Below are positions 1-5,479 of a DNA stretch of 5,479 nt, one piece after another; the stretch's first letter is position 1; the number at the start of each line of letters is the position of its first letter. The notes under the pieces are model-generated. The model was not told the origin of the DNA, made no database searches, and saw only the letters and a program-made list of their open reading frames with translations. The position numbers and the translations under genes were made by a program. The DNA comes from an uncultured Lachnospiraceae bacterium (GTDB taxonomy: Bacteria > Bacillota_A > Clostridia > Lachnospirales > Lachnospiraceae), in assembly GCA_902795985.1 (NCBI GenBank), contig CADBNG010000466.1:1-5479 (forward strand). The letters are read 5' to 3'.

Positions 1-1
1 A

Positions 2-1099
2 GTTGTAGGGCGGACGACCGCCATGTCCCAGCCTCACTGGATCGAGTATTCCATCTTTATCGCCCTGGATGAGCCGGGAAAAGAGTCCACCGGAGAAGAC
101 GTTTCGGAGAACACGACGGAAATGGATCAGGAGGCGCCTTCGATTCTCGGACTTTCCGTCGCGGGTGAAACAGAGATTGTGTATTCCGACCTGATGAAGA
201 TCTTCAACTATGAAGGCGGTTATTATCTGATCGAACTGGACGCGGTCCGGGATACGGCAAGAGACACGGTGGCATACCGTACGCAGATGGAAATCGCGGA
301 CCGGGAAAAAACTGCTCAGGAAGAAAAAACCAACGAAGAGCAGGAGAACGCTTCGAATGGAAATGAAGAGCCTGCCGAAGAGGAAGGTTCCTCACAGGCG
401 GTCGAGAGCATCAGCGAAAAGATCGCGAAGCTGTATGAAAACGAAATCATAAAATATCTGATCATTCCGGAAGGAAAAGAAGTCCCGGCGGGTCTGGATA
501 AGGAAGTCATTATCATCAGCCAGCCGGCAGACCGGACCTATGTTTCCTCTGCGGAAGCCCTGCAGCAGATCGCGGACATCGGCGCTCTGGCCAATGTCCT
601 TTCAGTCGGGGTGGAAGAGGCGTATATCAAGGACCAGCAGATCAAAGACGCGATGGGTCTGGACGCGGCTGAACCGGGCGCGCTCATTTACGGAGGACCG
701 TTTGACGACTGGGACCTCAAGACCATGATCCTGAAAAAGAACAACCTGGCGGTGGAATCTTCGCAGATCCTTCCGAAGGATGAAAAAACGATCGATAAAG
801 ATATGGAGAACCTGGTCCGTCTCGGCCAGCGCGCCGCGCAGATGGAAATGGCCATGTTCATCGACCGGAGCGAAGATGAAGCGAATGCTCTGGCAAAAGC
901 GGAGTGGTATAAGGTCTATGGCGTGATCTTCGGCGCCACGGAGAATGCGCAGCAGCTGTATCAGAACGCAGTGAATGCGGCATCTGATTCGGATAAAGCA
1001 GCGGCCGAAGAGGCCCTGAAGACCCGTGCGGATGAAAAAAGCAGAATGAAGGCGGAAGCAAAAGAAGCGGCCGACAAACAGGCCGGGGAGGATAAATAA
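2..1099 (+). CDS. Half-size ABC substrate-binding-protein-like surface protein (5' partial)
   Basis: Not a named family I can assign; function is inferred from its downstream neighbour. The frame is open to the left edge. The first ATG (nt 23) has only a weak upstream purine run and no signal peptide follows it, so the true start probably lies outside the window. Numbering from that ATG, residues 39-75 and 144-310 align with the first lobe and connecting helix of the next gene's product. Shared landmarks are YLIIPEG/YLVIPEG with PAG(L/I)D, LAVES/LAIES, MFIDRS/VFIDRS and EW.K.Y. Two differences stand out: a charged, Glu-rich insert at about residues 75-143, and a stop after a Lys/Ala/Glu-rich helix (about 310-358) with no second lobe. 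The residues before about 20 look like the end of another beta-rich extracellular domain, which I cannot identify. The stop codon directly abuts the next start, suggesting co-expression and translational coupling. It could be a ligand-relay helper or a degenerate duplicate; the intact long frame favours a working protein. Confidence 0.75.
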   Translation, partial: VVGRTTAMSQPHWIEYSIFIALDEPGKESTGEDVSENTTEMDQEAPSILGLSVAGETEIVYSDLMKIFNYEGGYYLIELDAVRDTARDTVAYRTQMEIADREKTAQEEKTNEEQENASNGNEEPAEEEGSSQAVESISEKIAKLYENEIIKYLIIPEGKEVPAGLDKEVIIISQPADRTYVSSAEALQQIADIGALANVLSVGVEEAYIKDQQIKDAMGLDAAEPGALIYGGPFDDWDLKTMILKKNNLAVESSQILPKDEKTIDKDMENLVRLGQRAAQMEMAMFIDRSEDEANALAKAEWYKVYGVIFGATENAQQLYQNAVNAASDSDKAAAEEALKTRADEKSRMKAEAKEAADKQAGEDK

Positions 1100-1102
1100 T
1101 TG
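1085..1102 (+). promoter_or_regulatory. Strong ribosome binding site setting a TTG start
   Basis: GGGGAGGA (1085-1092) lies 7 nt before TTG at 1100, inside the last codons of the preceding gene, whose TAA (1097-1099) touches this TTG. The TTG is chosen because the residues directly after it form a complete lipoprotein signal (Lys/Arg start, hydrophobic core, LAGC). The next in-frame ATGs (1142, 1145) fall inside that signal. The arrangement suggests translational coupling. Confidence 0.8.
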
Positions 1103-2509
1103 AAGAACAGAAAAATCGCCGCGCTGATTCTCGCGGCAGTCATGATGATCACACTGGCAGGATGCGGAGGAGCCTCTCAGGAACCGGCCGCGCAGGCGGC
1201 TTCCTCAAAGGCGGTTTCCGAAGCGGCTGCGGCGCCGGAAACCGAAGCGAAGAGTGAGGCAGCATCCGCTGTTTCCGAAGCTGCAGCACAGTCAGAAGCT
1301 GCACCTGCGGCAGAAAGTGCGCCGGCCGAAGCTGCATCTGCGGAAGAAGCTGTACAGGAGCCGGAAACAGCAGAAGCCTCTGCGGATGCTTCATCCGAAG
1401 AGACGGCGGAAGCCTCTTCTGCATCAGCGGAAACGGCCCCTGCCGAAGCCGATCCCAACGCGCCGGCGATTGAAGGACTGACCTTCGACCACACCATGAC
1501 GCTGGAAGATGCGCAATGCTTCAATGTTTATTATTATCAGGACGGCTACAAGCTGATCGACGTTCCGCTTTCCGGCCAGTATCTGGTCATCCCCGAGGGC
1601 GGCGAAGCCCCGGCGGGAATCGATCCGGAGATCTATCTGCTGTACCAGCCGCTGGACCAGGTCTATATGGCCGCGACCGGTTCCATGTCCTTCATCGAGC
1701 AGATCGATGCGATGGACTGCATCACCATGTCCTCGCTGGATAAGGACGGCTGGGTCATTGAAGCGCCGAAAAAGGCGATGGAAGCCGGAACGCTGGCTTT
1801 TGCCGGCAAATACAGTGAGCCGGATTATGAGCTGATGGTCGGCAGCGGATGTGATCTGGCAATTGAATCCACCATGATCCTGCATTCTCCGGAAGTCCAG
1901 GAAATGATCGAGGATCTGGGCATCCCGGTCTTTATCGACCGTTCCAGTTACGAGATGGATGCTTTCGGCCGCATTGAGTGGATCAAACTGTATGCAGCCA
2001 TGTTTAATAAGGAAGAACTGGCCGAGGAAGAATTCGCGGAGCAGAAAGCGGTTCTGGATGAACTGAAAGACTTCCGGAATACCGGCAAAACGGTTGCGTT
2101 CTTCGCTGTCAATTCCAATAAGACCATTACCGTCCGTAAGACCGAGGACTTCATTCCCAACATGATCGAGCTGGCCGGCGGAAAATACATTTTTGAAAAT
2201 CTGGAAAACCCGGGAAGCACCAGCGCCTCCGTCCGGCTTTCCATGGAAGAGTTTTACAATACGGCCGTGGATGCGGACTATCTGATCTACAACGGCACAA
2301 TCGAGGAGCCGCTTTCCAGTATCGACGATCTGCTCGGCAAGGATCAGCTGTTCGCGGAGTTCAAAGCCGTGAAGGAGGGCAATGTCTGGACGGTGGACAA
2401 GACCTGGTATCAGTCCACTGCGACGATCGCCTACCTGATCACGGATCTGAACCGCATGCTGACAGGCGGTGATCCGGCTGAAATGGTGTTCCTGCATAAA
2501 GTGGGCTGA
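1100..2509 (+). CDS. Lipoprotein substrate-binding protein of a BtuF/FecB-type ABC importer
   Basis: Captures a metal-chelate ligand (corrinoid, heme or siderophore) outside the membrane and delivers it to the permease encoded next. Residues 1-22 are a lipoprotein signal with lipobox L-A-G-C, so Cys22 should be lipidated. Residues about 27-119 are a low-complexity Ala/Ser/Glu/Pro tether, far longer than the usual short linker. The two-lobed periplasmic-binding-protein class III fold follows. Lobe 1 spans about 122-282 (YLVIPEG, LAIES, VFIDRS), a connecting helix about 283-325 (EWIKLYAAMF), and lobe 2 about 328-469 (TVAFF, MIELAGGKYIF, SMEEFY, DADYLIYNG). MIELAGG followed by an acidic SMEE and DADYLIY is typical of this class. 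Glu244 and Glu383 or Glu384 sit where BtuF-type proteins carry the glutamates that salt-bridge to permease arginines; this is judged by eye. Family assignment is secure. The ligand is not, and the B12 riboswitch nearby only favours a corrinoid. Confidence 0.9.
   Translation: MKNRKIAALILAAVMMITLAGCGGASQEPAAQAASSKAVSEAAAAPETEAKSEAASAVSEAAAQSEAAPAAESAPAEAASAEEAVQEPETAEASADASSEETAEASSASAETAPAEADPNAPAIEGLTFDHTMTLEDAQCFNVYYYQDGYKLIDVPLSGQYLVIPEGGEAPAGIDPEIYLLYQPLDQVYMAATGSMSFIEQIDAMDCITMSSLDKDGWVIEAPKKAMEAGTLAFAGKYSEPDYELMVGSGCDLAIESTMILHSPEVQEMIEDLGIPVFIDRSSYEMDAFGRIEWIKLYAAMFNKEELAEEEFAEQKAVLDELKDFRNTGKTVAFFAVNSNKTITVRKTEDFIPNMIELAGGKYIFENLENPGSTSASVRLSMEEFYNTAVDADYLIYNGTIEEPLSSIDDLLGKDQLFAEFKAVKEGNVWTVDKTWYQSTATIAYLITDLNRMLTGGDPAEMVFLHKVG
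1178..1456 (+). repeat. Low-complexity Ala/Ser/Glu tether region
   Basis: Codes for about 93 residues made almost only of Ala, Ser, Glu, Pro and Thr, with degenerate short units of the type SEAA, AEAS and ETAEAS. At DNA level the motif GTTTCCGAAGC recurs at about 1214 and 1269. The bias explains the long antisense open frames here. It probably acts as a flexible spacer lifting the binding domain away from the membrane through the cell wall. Confidence 0.75.
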
Positions 2510-2527
2510 AGAAAAAGGACGTAAAGA

Positions 2528-3592
2528 ATGGATAAGCAGACCATGGAAAAGCTCTCTCAGAGCAGTTTCCACGCAGAGAACGCGAGACGCAGAGCACGCT
2601 ATACCCTGATCTTCGGGATCCTGATCGCGGCGGTGTTCGTGATCCTGGTCCTGAATATCAACACCGGCAATGTGCACATCTCCGTTCGCAGAATACTGGA
2701 GATCCTTTTCACCGGTGCAGGCGATAAGGACGAAGTCAATATCATCTGGAGGATCCGGATGCCGCGTATCCTGATGGGCGCGCTGCTGGGCGGGGCGCTG
2801 GCCCTTTCGGGCTTCCTGCTCCAGACCTATTTTGAAAACCCGATCGCGGGCCCCTTCGTGCTGGGTATTTCATCCGGCGCGAAGATGGTGGTCGCGGTCA
2901 TGATGATCTATTTCATCTCACGTTTCGGCCGGGTATCTTCATGGGCCCTGATCGTTGCGGCTTTTGCCGGGTCGCTGATGGCGACCGGCTTTATCCTGCT
3001 GGTGGCCAGGGCAGTCAAAAACATGTCCGCGCTGCTGGTTGCCGGTATCATGATCGGCTACATTTGCTCGGCAGCGACGGAGTTTCTGATCACCTTTGCC
3101 CAGGATTCCGATATCGTCAATCTGCACGGCTGGTCCCAGGGAAGCTTTTCCGGCATGAACTGGGGAAATGTCCTGACCGCCGTGATCATCGTCGGCGCCG
3201 CGTTTATCCTGACATTCCTGATGTCCAAACCCATCGGAGCCTTTCAGCTGGGTGAAGCATATGCGCAGAGCATGGGCGTGAACGTCAAACGCTTCCGGAT
3301 CTGCCTGATTCTTCTTTCCAGTGTTCTTTCCGCTACGGTTACGGCTTTTGCGGGACCGATTTCCTTCGTCGGCATCGCCGTCCCGTTCCTGATCAAGCGG
3401 ATGCTGGGTACAGCCAAACCGCTGGTCGTCATCCCGGCTACGTTCCTCGGCGGCGCGGTCTTCTGTATGGGCTGCGACCTGATCGCGAGAATGGCGTTTG
3501 CCCCGACCGAGCTGAATATCAGTACCGTTACTTCCGTTTTCGGCGCGCCGATCGTCATCTTCATGCTGGTGCGGCGGCAGAAGAGTAAATAG
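2528..3592 (+). CDS. FecCD/BtuC-family ABC transporter permease
   Basis: Membrane subunit of a type II ABC importer. Two copies would form the channel that receives ligand from the binding protein. Its 354 residues are near the family norm, with about nine to ten hydrophobic segments beginning at about residue 26. Family hallmarks in order: R77-M-P-R80 then a Gly/Ala-rich helix; SGFLLQTYFENPIAGP at 94-109 (family norm RNPLA.P); LG.SSGA at 112-118; GP.SFVGIAVPF at 276-287; and D317-LIAR321-MAFAPTELNIS.VTS.FGAP at 317-341. R77, R80 and R321 occupy the positions of the BtuC arginines that bind the docking glutamates of BtuF, which fits pairing with the preceding lipoprotein. The usual His of the PH motif is Phe287 here. 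ATG 2528 is preceded by AAGGA (2515-2519), 18 nt after the binding-protein stop. Family secure; substrate (corrinoid versus iron chelate) unresolved. Confidence 0.92.
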   Translation: MDKQTMEKLSQSSFHAENARRRARYTLIFGILIAAVFVILVLNINTGNVHISVRRILEILFTGAGDKDEVNIIWRIRMPRILMGALLGGALALSGFLLQTYFENPIAGPFVLGISSGAKMVVAVMMIYFISRFGRVSSWALIVAAFAGSLMATGFILLVARAVKNMSALLVAGIMIGYICSAATEFLITFAQDSDIVNLHGWSQGSFSGMNWGNVLTAVIIVGAAFILTFLMSKPIGAFQLGEAYAQSMGVNVKRFRICLILLSSVLSATVTAFAGPISFVGIAVPFLIKRMLGTAKPLVVIPATFLGGAVFCMGCDLIARMAFAPTELNISTVTSVFGAPIVIFMLVRRQKSK

Positions 3593-3612
3593 AGGGGAGG
3601 CTGAATGAGATG
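3593..3612 (+). promoter_or_regulatory. Ribosome binding site for the ATPase gene
   Basis: AGGGGAGG (3593-3600) begins directly after the permease stop and lies 9 nt before ATG 3610. An earlier ATG at 3605 meets a stop after two codons (ATG AGA TGA), overlapping the real start, so 3610 is chosen. Confidence 0.7.
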
Positions 3613-4719
3613 AGTGCGGATTACTATTTCCATCTGGATCAGCTGACCGTCGGATATAACGGGAAACCGCTGATCAATGATATTGAGATCGGGATTGAAA
3701 AAGGCGAGATCGTCACGCTGATCGGCCCGAACGGCGCCGGAAAATCCACGATTTTAAAGAGTATTTCCCGGCAGCTGCAGATCGTCAGCGGACGGGTGGA
3801 ATTTGACGGGCAGGAGATCCGGGAGTATTCCTATAAAGATCTTTCCTGCAAAATGGCCGTTGTCCTGACGGAGCGGATGAAACCCGAGCTGATGACCTGC
3901 CACGACGTCGTTGCCACCGGCCGGTACCCCTATACCGGACGCCTCGGCATTTTAAGCACCGAGGATGAACAGAAGGTGGAGGACGCGATGAAGGCCGTCC
4001 ATGCGGAAGAACTCGGCGGCCGCGATTTCAACGCGATCAGCGACGGTCAGCGCCAGAGAGTCCTGCTCGCAAGGGCGATCTGCCAGGAACCGGAGATCAT
4101 CCTTTTAGACGAACCGACCTCGTTCCTGGATATCCGGCATAAGCTGGAACTGCTGGCAATCCTGAGAAAAATGGCCAAGGCCAACAACATTACCGTTATC
4201 ATGTCCCTGCACGAGATCGATCTGGCAATGAAAATCTCCGACCGGATCCTGTGTATCAAAGGGGACCATATCTTTAAAGAGGGAACGCCGGATGAAGTCT
4301 TCGAAGAAGAACTGATCCGGGAACTGTACAGCATCGACAACGGCTTTTTCGACCCGCTGTTCGGCAGCATCGAACTTCCCCGGCCCGTGGGAGAGCCTAA
4401 AACGCTTGTAATCTCCTCCGGTGGAACCGGTATTCCGGTCTACCGCCGGCTGCAGAAGCAGAACACGCCGTTTATCGCGGGTGTCTTGTACAAAAATGAT
4501 ATTGACTATCAGCTGGCCCGTCTGCTGGCGGCGGAAGTCATAACCGAGGAGCCTTTTGCCATCCTCTCCAAAGAGGCGAAGGATCGGCTGCTGGCGGCCG
4601 TTTCCTCCTGCGACCGGGTGATCGATGCCGGCGTGACCATCGGGGAAGGCAATCAGGAGATCCGGGAAGCTCTGAAGCTGGCCGAAGACCAGGGAAAGCT
4701 GGAAAAACAACAGCCGTAA
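3610..4719 (+). CDS. BtuD/FecE-type ABC transporter ATPase with extra C-terminal domain
   Basis: Cytoplasmic ATPase that powers import through the permease just upstream (17 nt gap). The nucleotide-binding domain spans about residues 5-255. Walker A is GPNGAGKST (39-47), the signature is ISDGQRQRV (143-151) in place of LSGGQ, Walker B is IILLDEPT with D167 and catalytic E168, the D-loop is SFLD (171-174), and the H-loop is H201 in MSLHEIDLA. The Q-loop position reads VVLTER with Thr87 instead of Gln. I recall similar LT and SDG variants in some FecE-like subfamilies, so the protein need not be inactive. At 369 residues it is about 100 longer than a typical BtuD/FecE (about 250-270). The extra part (about 263-360) contains LVISSGGTGIPVYRRL, a Gly-rich alpha/beta pattern, then AGVLYKNDIDYQLARLLAAEV and EEPFAILS. 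Comparable tails are recalled on some archaeal and clostridial BtuD-like ATPases, a weak hint of corrinoid transport. ATPase role certain; substrate and tail function inferred. Confidence 0.92.
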   Translation: MSADYYFHLDQLTVGYNGKPLINDIEIGIEKGEIVTLIGPNGAGKSTILKSISRQLQIVSGRVEFDGQEIREYSYKDLSCKMAVVLTERMKPELMTCHDVVATGRYPYTGRLGILSTEDEQKVEDAMKAVHAEELGGRDFNAISDGQRQRVLLARAICQEPEIILLDEPTSFLDIRHKLELLAILRKMAKANNITVIMSLHEIDLAMKISDRILCIKGDHIFKEGTPDEVFEEELIRELYSIDNGFFDPLFGSIELPRPVGEPKTLVISSGGTGIPVYRRLQKQNTPFIAGVLYKNDIDYQLARLLAAEVITEEPFAILSKEAKDRLLAAVSSCDRVIDAGVTIGEGNQEIREALKLAEDQGKLEKQQP

Positions 4720-4752
4720 CGGTTTTTTATCCGCTTGCAACAGAAACAGAGG

Positions 4753-4782
4753 AAAACCTGTTGCCTTTTAACAATAGGTTTT
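4753..4782 (+). terminator. Candidate terminator after the transporter operon
   Basis: AAAACCTGTTG (4753-4763) and CAATAGGTTTT (4772-4782) can form an 11-bp stem with one G-U pair around an 8-nt loop, with A-run and U-run flanks as in bidirectional intrinsic terminators. The tail after the stem is not a clean U-run, so this is moderate evidence only. A competing 7-bp stem (4737-4743 with 4758-4764, followed by CTTTT) uses the same CTGTTG segment. Confidence 0.4.
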
Positions 4783-4803
4783 ATCAGGGTTTTATAGTAG
4801 AAT
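4775..4803 (+). promoter_or_regulatory. Weak candidate promoter for the riboswitch transcript
   Basis: TAGAAT (4798-4803), or the overlapping TATAGT (4793-4798), resembles a -10 box in an AT-rich stretch. The best -35 at 17-nt spacing, TAGGTT (4775-4780), matches TTGACA poorly. A promoter is expected here because an aptamer begins about 55 nt downstream. The rest of the 4720-4858 gap holds no gene. A small hairpin, CGGCAG (4816-4821) with CTGCCG (4833-4838), precedes the aptamer. Confidence 0.25.
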
Positions 4804-4858
4804 AATTAGACGGTTCGGCAGACCATTTCGGCCTGCCGCGCTGTTTCAATCAGAATAA

Positions 4859-5031
4859 GGATTATGGTGCGGGCAGCATGGCGATGCTGCCGGTCAAAAG
4901 GGAACCGGGTGAAAATCCCGGACGATCCGGTCACTGTGAACAGGGAGCGGGCGGCAGAATACCATTGTGCAGCTGCATGAGAAGGTGTCGCCGATGCGAA
5001 GAACTGTAAGTCAGGAAACCTGCCAAGATCC
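4859..5031 (+). ncRNA. Cobalamin (B12) riboswitch aptamer
   Basis: Binds adenosylcobalamin or a related corrinoid in the nascent mRNA leader and switches expression of the downstream gene. The B12 box is at 5006-5024 (GTAAGTCAGGAAACCTGCC). Closing pairs can form between GGAT (4859-4862) and ATCC (5028-5031). A perfect 8-bp stem joins GGCAGCAT (4872-4879) and ATGCTGCC (4884-4891). The core AAAAGGGAACCGGGTGAAAA (4896-4915) includes CCGGG (4905-4909) pairing with CCCGG (4917-4921). GGTCACTGTGAACAG follows at 4929-4943. A peripheral arm, GGCGGC (4950-4955) with GTCGCC (4987-4992), encloses a self-complementary TGCAGCTGCA (4968-4977). This combination is diagnostic of the family. Ends are approximate. 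The terminator just downstream indicates transcriptional OFF control when B12 is plentiful. Confidence 0.95.
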
Positions 5032-5079
5032 ATGCGATGATGTTTCCGTAGAAGACAGAAGCGCCGAGAGAAAATGCAG

Positions 5080-5125
5080 GAAAGCGTTTTGTTTTGATGC
5101 GGGAACAAAACGCTTTCATTTTTTT
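5080..5125 (+). terminator. Intrinsic terminator, expression platform of the B12 riboswitch
   Basis: GAAAGCGTTTTGTT (5080-5093) and AACAAAACGCTTTC (5104-5117) form a perfect 14-bp stem with a 10-nt loop, followed by A and seven Ts (5119-5125). It lies 48 nt after the aptamer and 77 nt before the next start codon, the standard layout for B12-induced premature termination. An antiterminator is not obvious; TTTCC (5043-5047) with GGAAA (5079-5083) is a weak candidate that would disrupt the base of the stem. Confidence 0.9.
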
Positions 5126-5202
5126 GCAGATCCTGTCGGGATTTTTGAATAAAGAAGTTAAAGGATTTCAAAAGAAACACCCCATTTAAGAGGAGGAGGA
5201 AA

Positions 5203-5479
5203 ATGAACAGAAAACGCATTCTTGCATGGCTGCTTGCGCTGGTCATGATTGTCGGAATGACGCCCTCGGCTGTATTTGCCGAAGAGGTTTCCGATGTTCC
5301 GGCGGCCGAGGCGGTTGTTGCGGAAGAAACAGCGGCCGAAGAGGTTTCGGTTGATGAAGAAACGGCACTGCCGGAGGAAGCGGCAGAAGTTTTGCCGGAG
5401 GAAACGGAAATCATTCCGGAAGAGGCGGAAGTCCTGCCGGAGGAAACGGAAATCATTCCGGAAGAGGCGGAAGTCCTGC
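5203..5479 (+). CDS. Secreted acidic repeat protein under B12 riboswitch control (3' partial)
   Basis: I do not recognise the family; only the first 92 codons are in the window. ATG 5203 follows AGGAGGAGGA (5191-5200), a very strong ribosome binding site. Residues 1-26 are a Sec signal peptide: basic MNRKR, a hydrophobic core, and a likely cleavage after VFA (residue 26). There is no lipobox Cys. The mature part is almost entirely Glu, Ala, Val, Pro, Thr and Ile, including a 14-residue unit LPEETEIIPEEAEV repeated from residue 64. Such an acidic stalk usually precedes or spaces functional domains in Gram-positive surface proteins. Those domains lie beyond the right edge. Because its leader carries a cobalamin riboswitch with terminator, it should be made when B12 is scarce. 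That suggests, as inference, a role in extracellular corrinoid capture or a B12-replaceable process. No membrane anchor or binding domain is visible. Confidence 0.85.
   Translation, partial: MNRKRILAWLLALVMIVGMTPSAVFAEEVSDVPAAEAVVAEETAAEEVSVDEETALPEEAAEVLPEETEIIPEEAEVLPEETEIIPEEAEVL
5392..5479 (+). repeat. 42-bp tandem repeat in the secreted protein gene
   Basis: Copy 1 is 5392-5433, copy 2 is 5434-5475, and a third begins at 5476 and is cut by the window edge. Copies 1 and 2 differ only at the first base (TTG versus CTG, both Leu), so even silent positions are conserved. Each unit encodes 14 residues and keeps the frame. A diverged half unit, LPEEAAEV, sits just upstream at about 5368-5391. 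Confidence 0.9.

Noticed and set aside
23..25. ATG at 23 as the true start of the first gene
   Set aside because: The frame is open to the window edge, only a weak purine run precedes the ATG, and no signal peptide follows, though the protein resembles an extracellular one. An internal Met is more likely.
1177..1524. Minus-strand Ala/Ser-rich open frame
   Set aside because: Mirror of the GC-rich Ala/Ser/Glu tether; low-complexity antisense with no independent evidence.
1424..2677. 417-codon minus-strand open frame
   Set aside because: Lies wholly antisense to the binding-protein gene and the permease start, has a His/Gln/Arg-rich composition with no family motif, and results from the codon bias of the real genes.
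4105..4740. 211-codon minus-strand open frame under the ATPase gene
   Set aside because: The plus-strand frame carries all ABC ATPase motifs; this one has no recognisable feature.
4967..5152. 61-codon plus-strand open frame inside the riboswitch
   Set aside because: Overlaps the B12 box and the terminator stem, has no ribosome binding site, and is explained by structured RNA.
4806..5456. 216-codon minus-strand open frame across the riboswitch
   Set aside because: Runs antisense through the aptamer, terminator and signal peptide coding region, and its Ser/Ala-rich start is the reverse of the acidic repeat.
5392..5479. CRISPR-like direct repeats
   Set aside because: The copies are directly adjacent with no spacers and keep a coding frame, so this is a protein-coding tandem repeat.

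Overview
The window looks like part of a corrinoid or iron-complex uptake locus from a Gram-positive Firmicute, most likely a gut-type Clostridia/Lachnospiraceae relative. The clues are strong AGGAGG-type ribosome binding sites, a TTG start, a Gram-positive-style lipoprotein signal, moderately high GC content, and a terminator-type cobalamin riboswitch. The genus cannot be fixed from the sequence. All genes read on the + strand, and the long minus-strand frames are shadows.

Layout: (1) Nt 2-1099 is the 3' part of a gene open at the left edge. It encodes a half-size relative of the next gene's substrate-binding protein: first lobe plus connecting helix, a charged insert, and no second lobe. 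(2) Nt 1100-2509 encodes a complete lipoprotein binding protein with a very long Ala/Ser/Glu tether. (3) Nt 2528-3592 encodes a BtuC/FecD-type permease. (4) Nt 3610-4719 encodes a BtuD/FecE-type ATPase with an extra C-terminal domain of about 100 residues. The genes lie 0, 18 and 17 nt apart, so they are probably one transcript. (5) Nt 4720-4858 is non-coding, with candidate termination hairpins and a possible promoter. (6) Nt 4859-5031 is a cobalamin riboswitch aptamer, followed at 5080-5125 by a near-ideal intrinsic terminator. (7) Nt 5203 to the right edge is the start of a secreted, very acidic protein containing a perfect 42-bp tandem repeat.

How it may work: the lipoprotein captures a metal-chelate ligand, passes it to the permease dimer, and the ATPase drives import. 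The half-size binding protein may be an extracellular helper or relay that does not dock on the permease. The substrate is not proven by the genes alone, because this transporter superfamily handles B12, heme and siderophores. The riboswitch next door favours a corrinoid, but it controls the downstream secreted protein, not the visible transporter. The most interesting points are the half binding protein with a charge change at the presumed docking position, the B12-controlled acidic repeat protein, and the extra domain on the ATPase.
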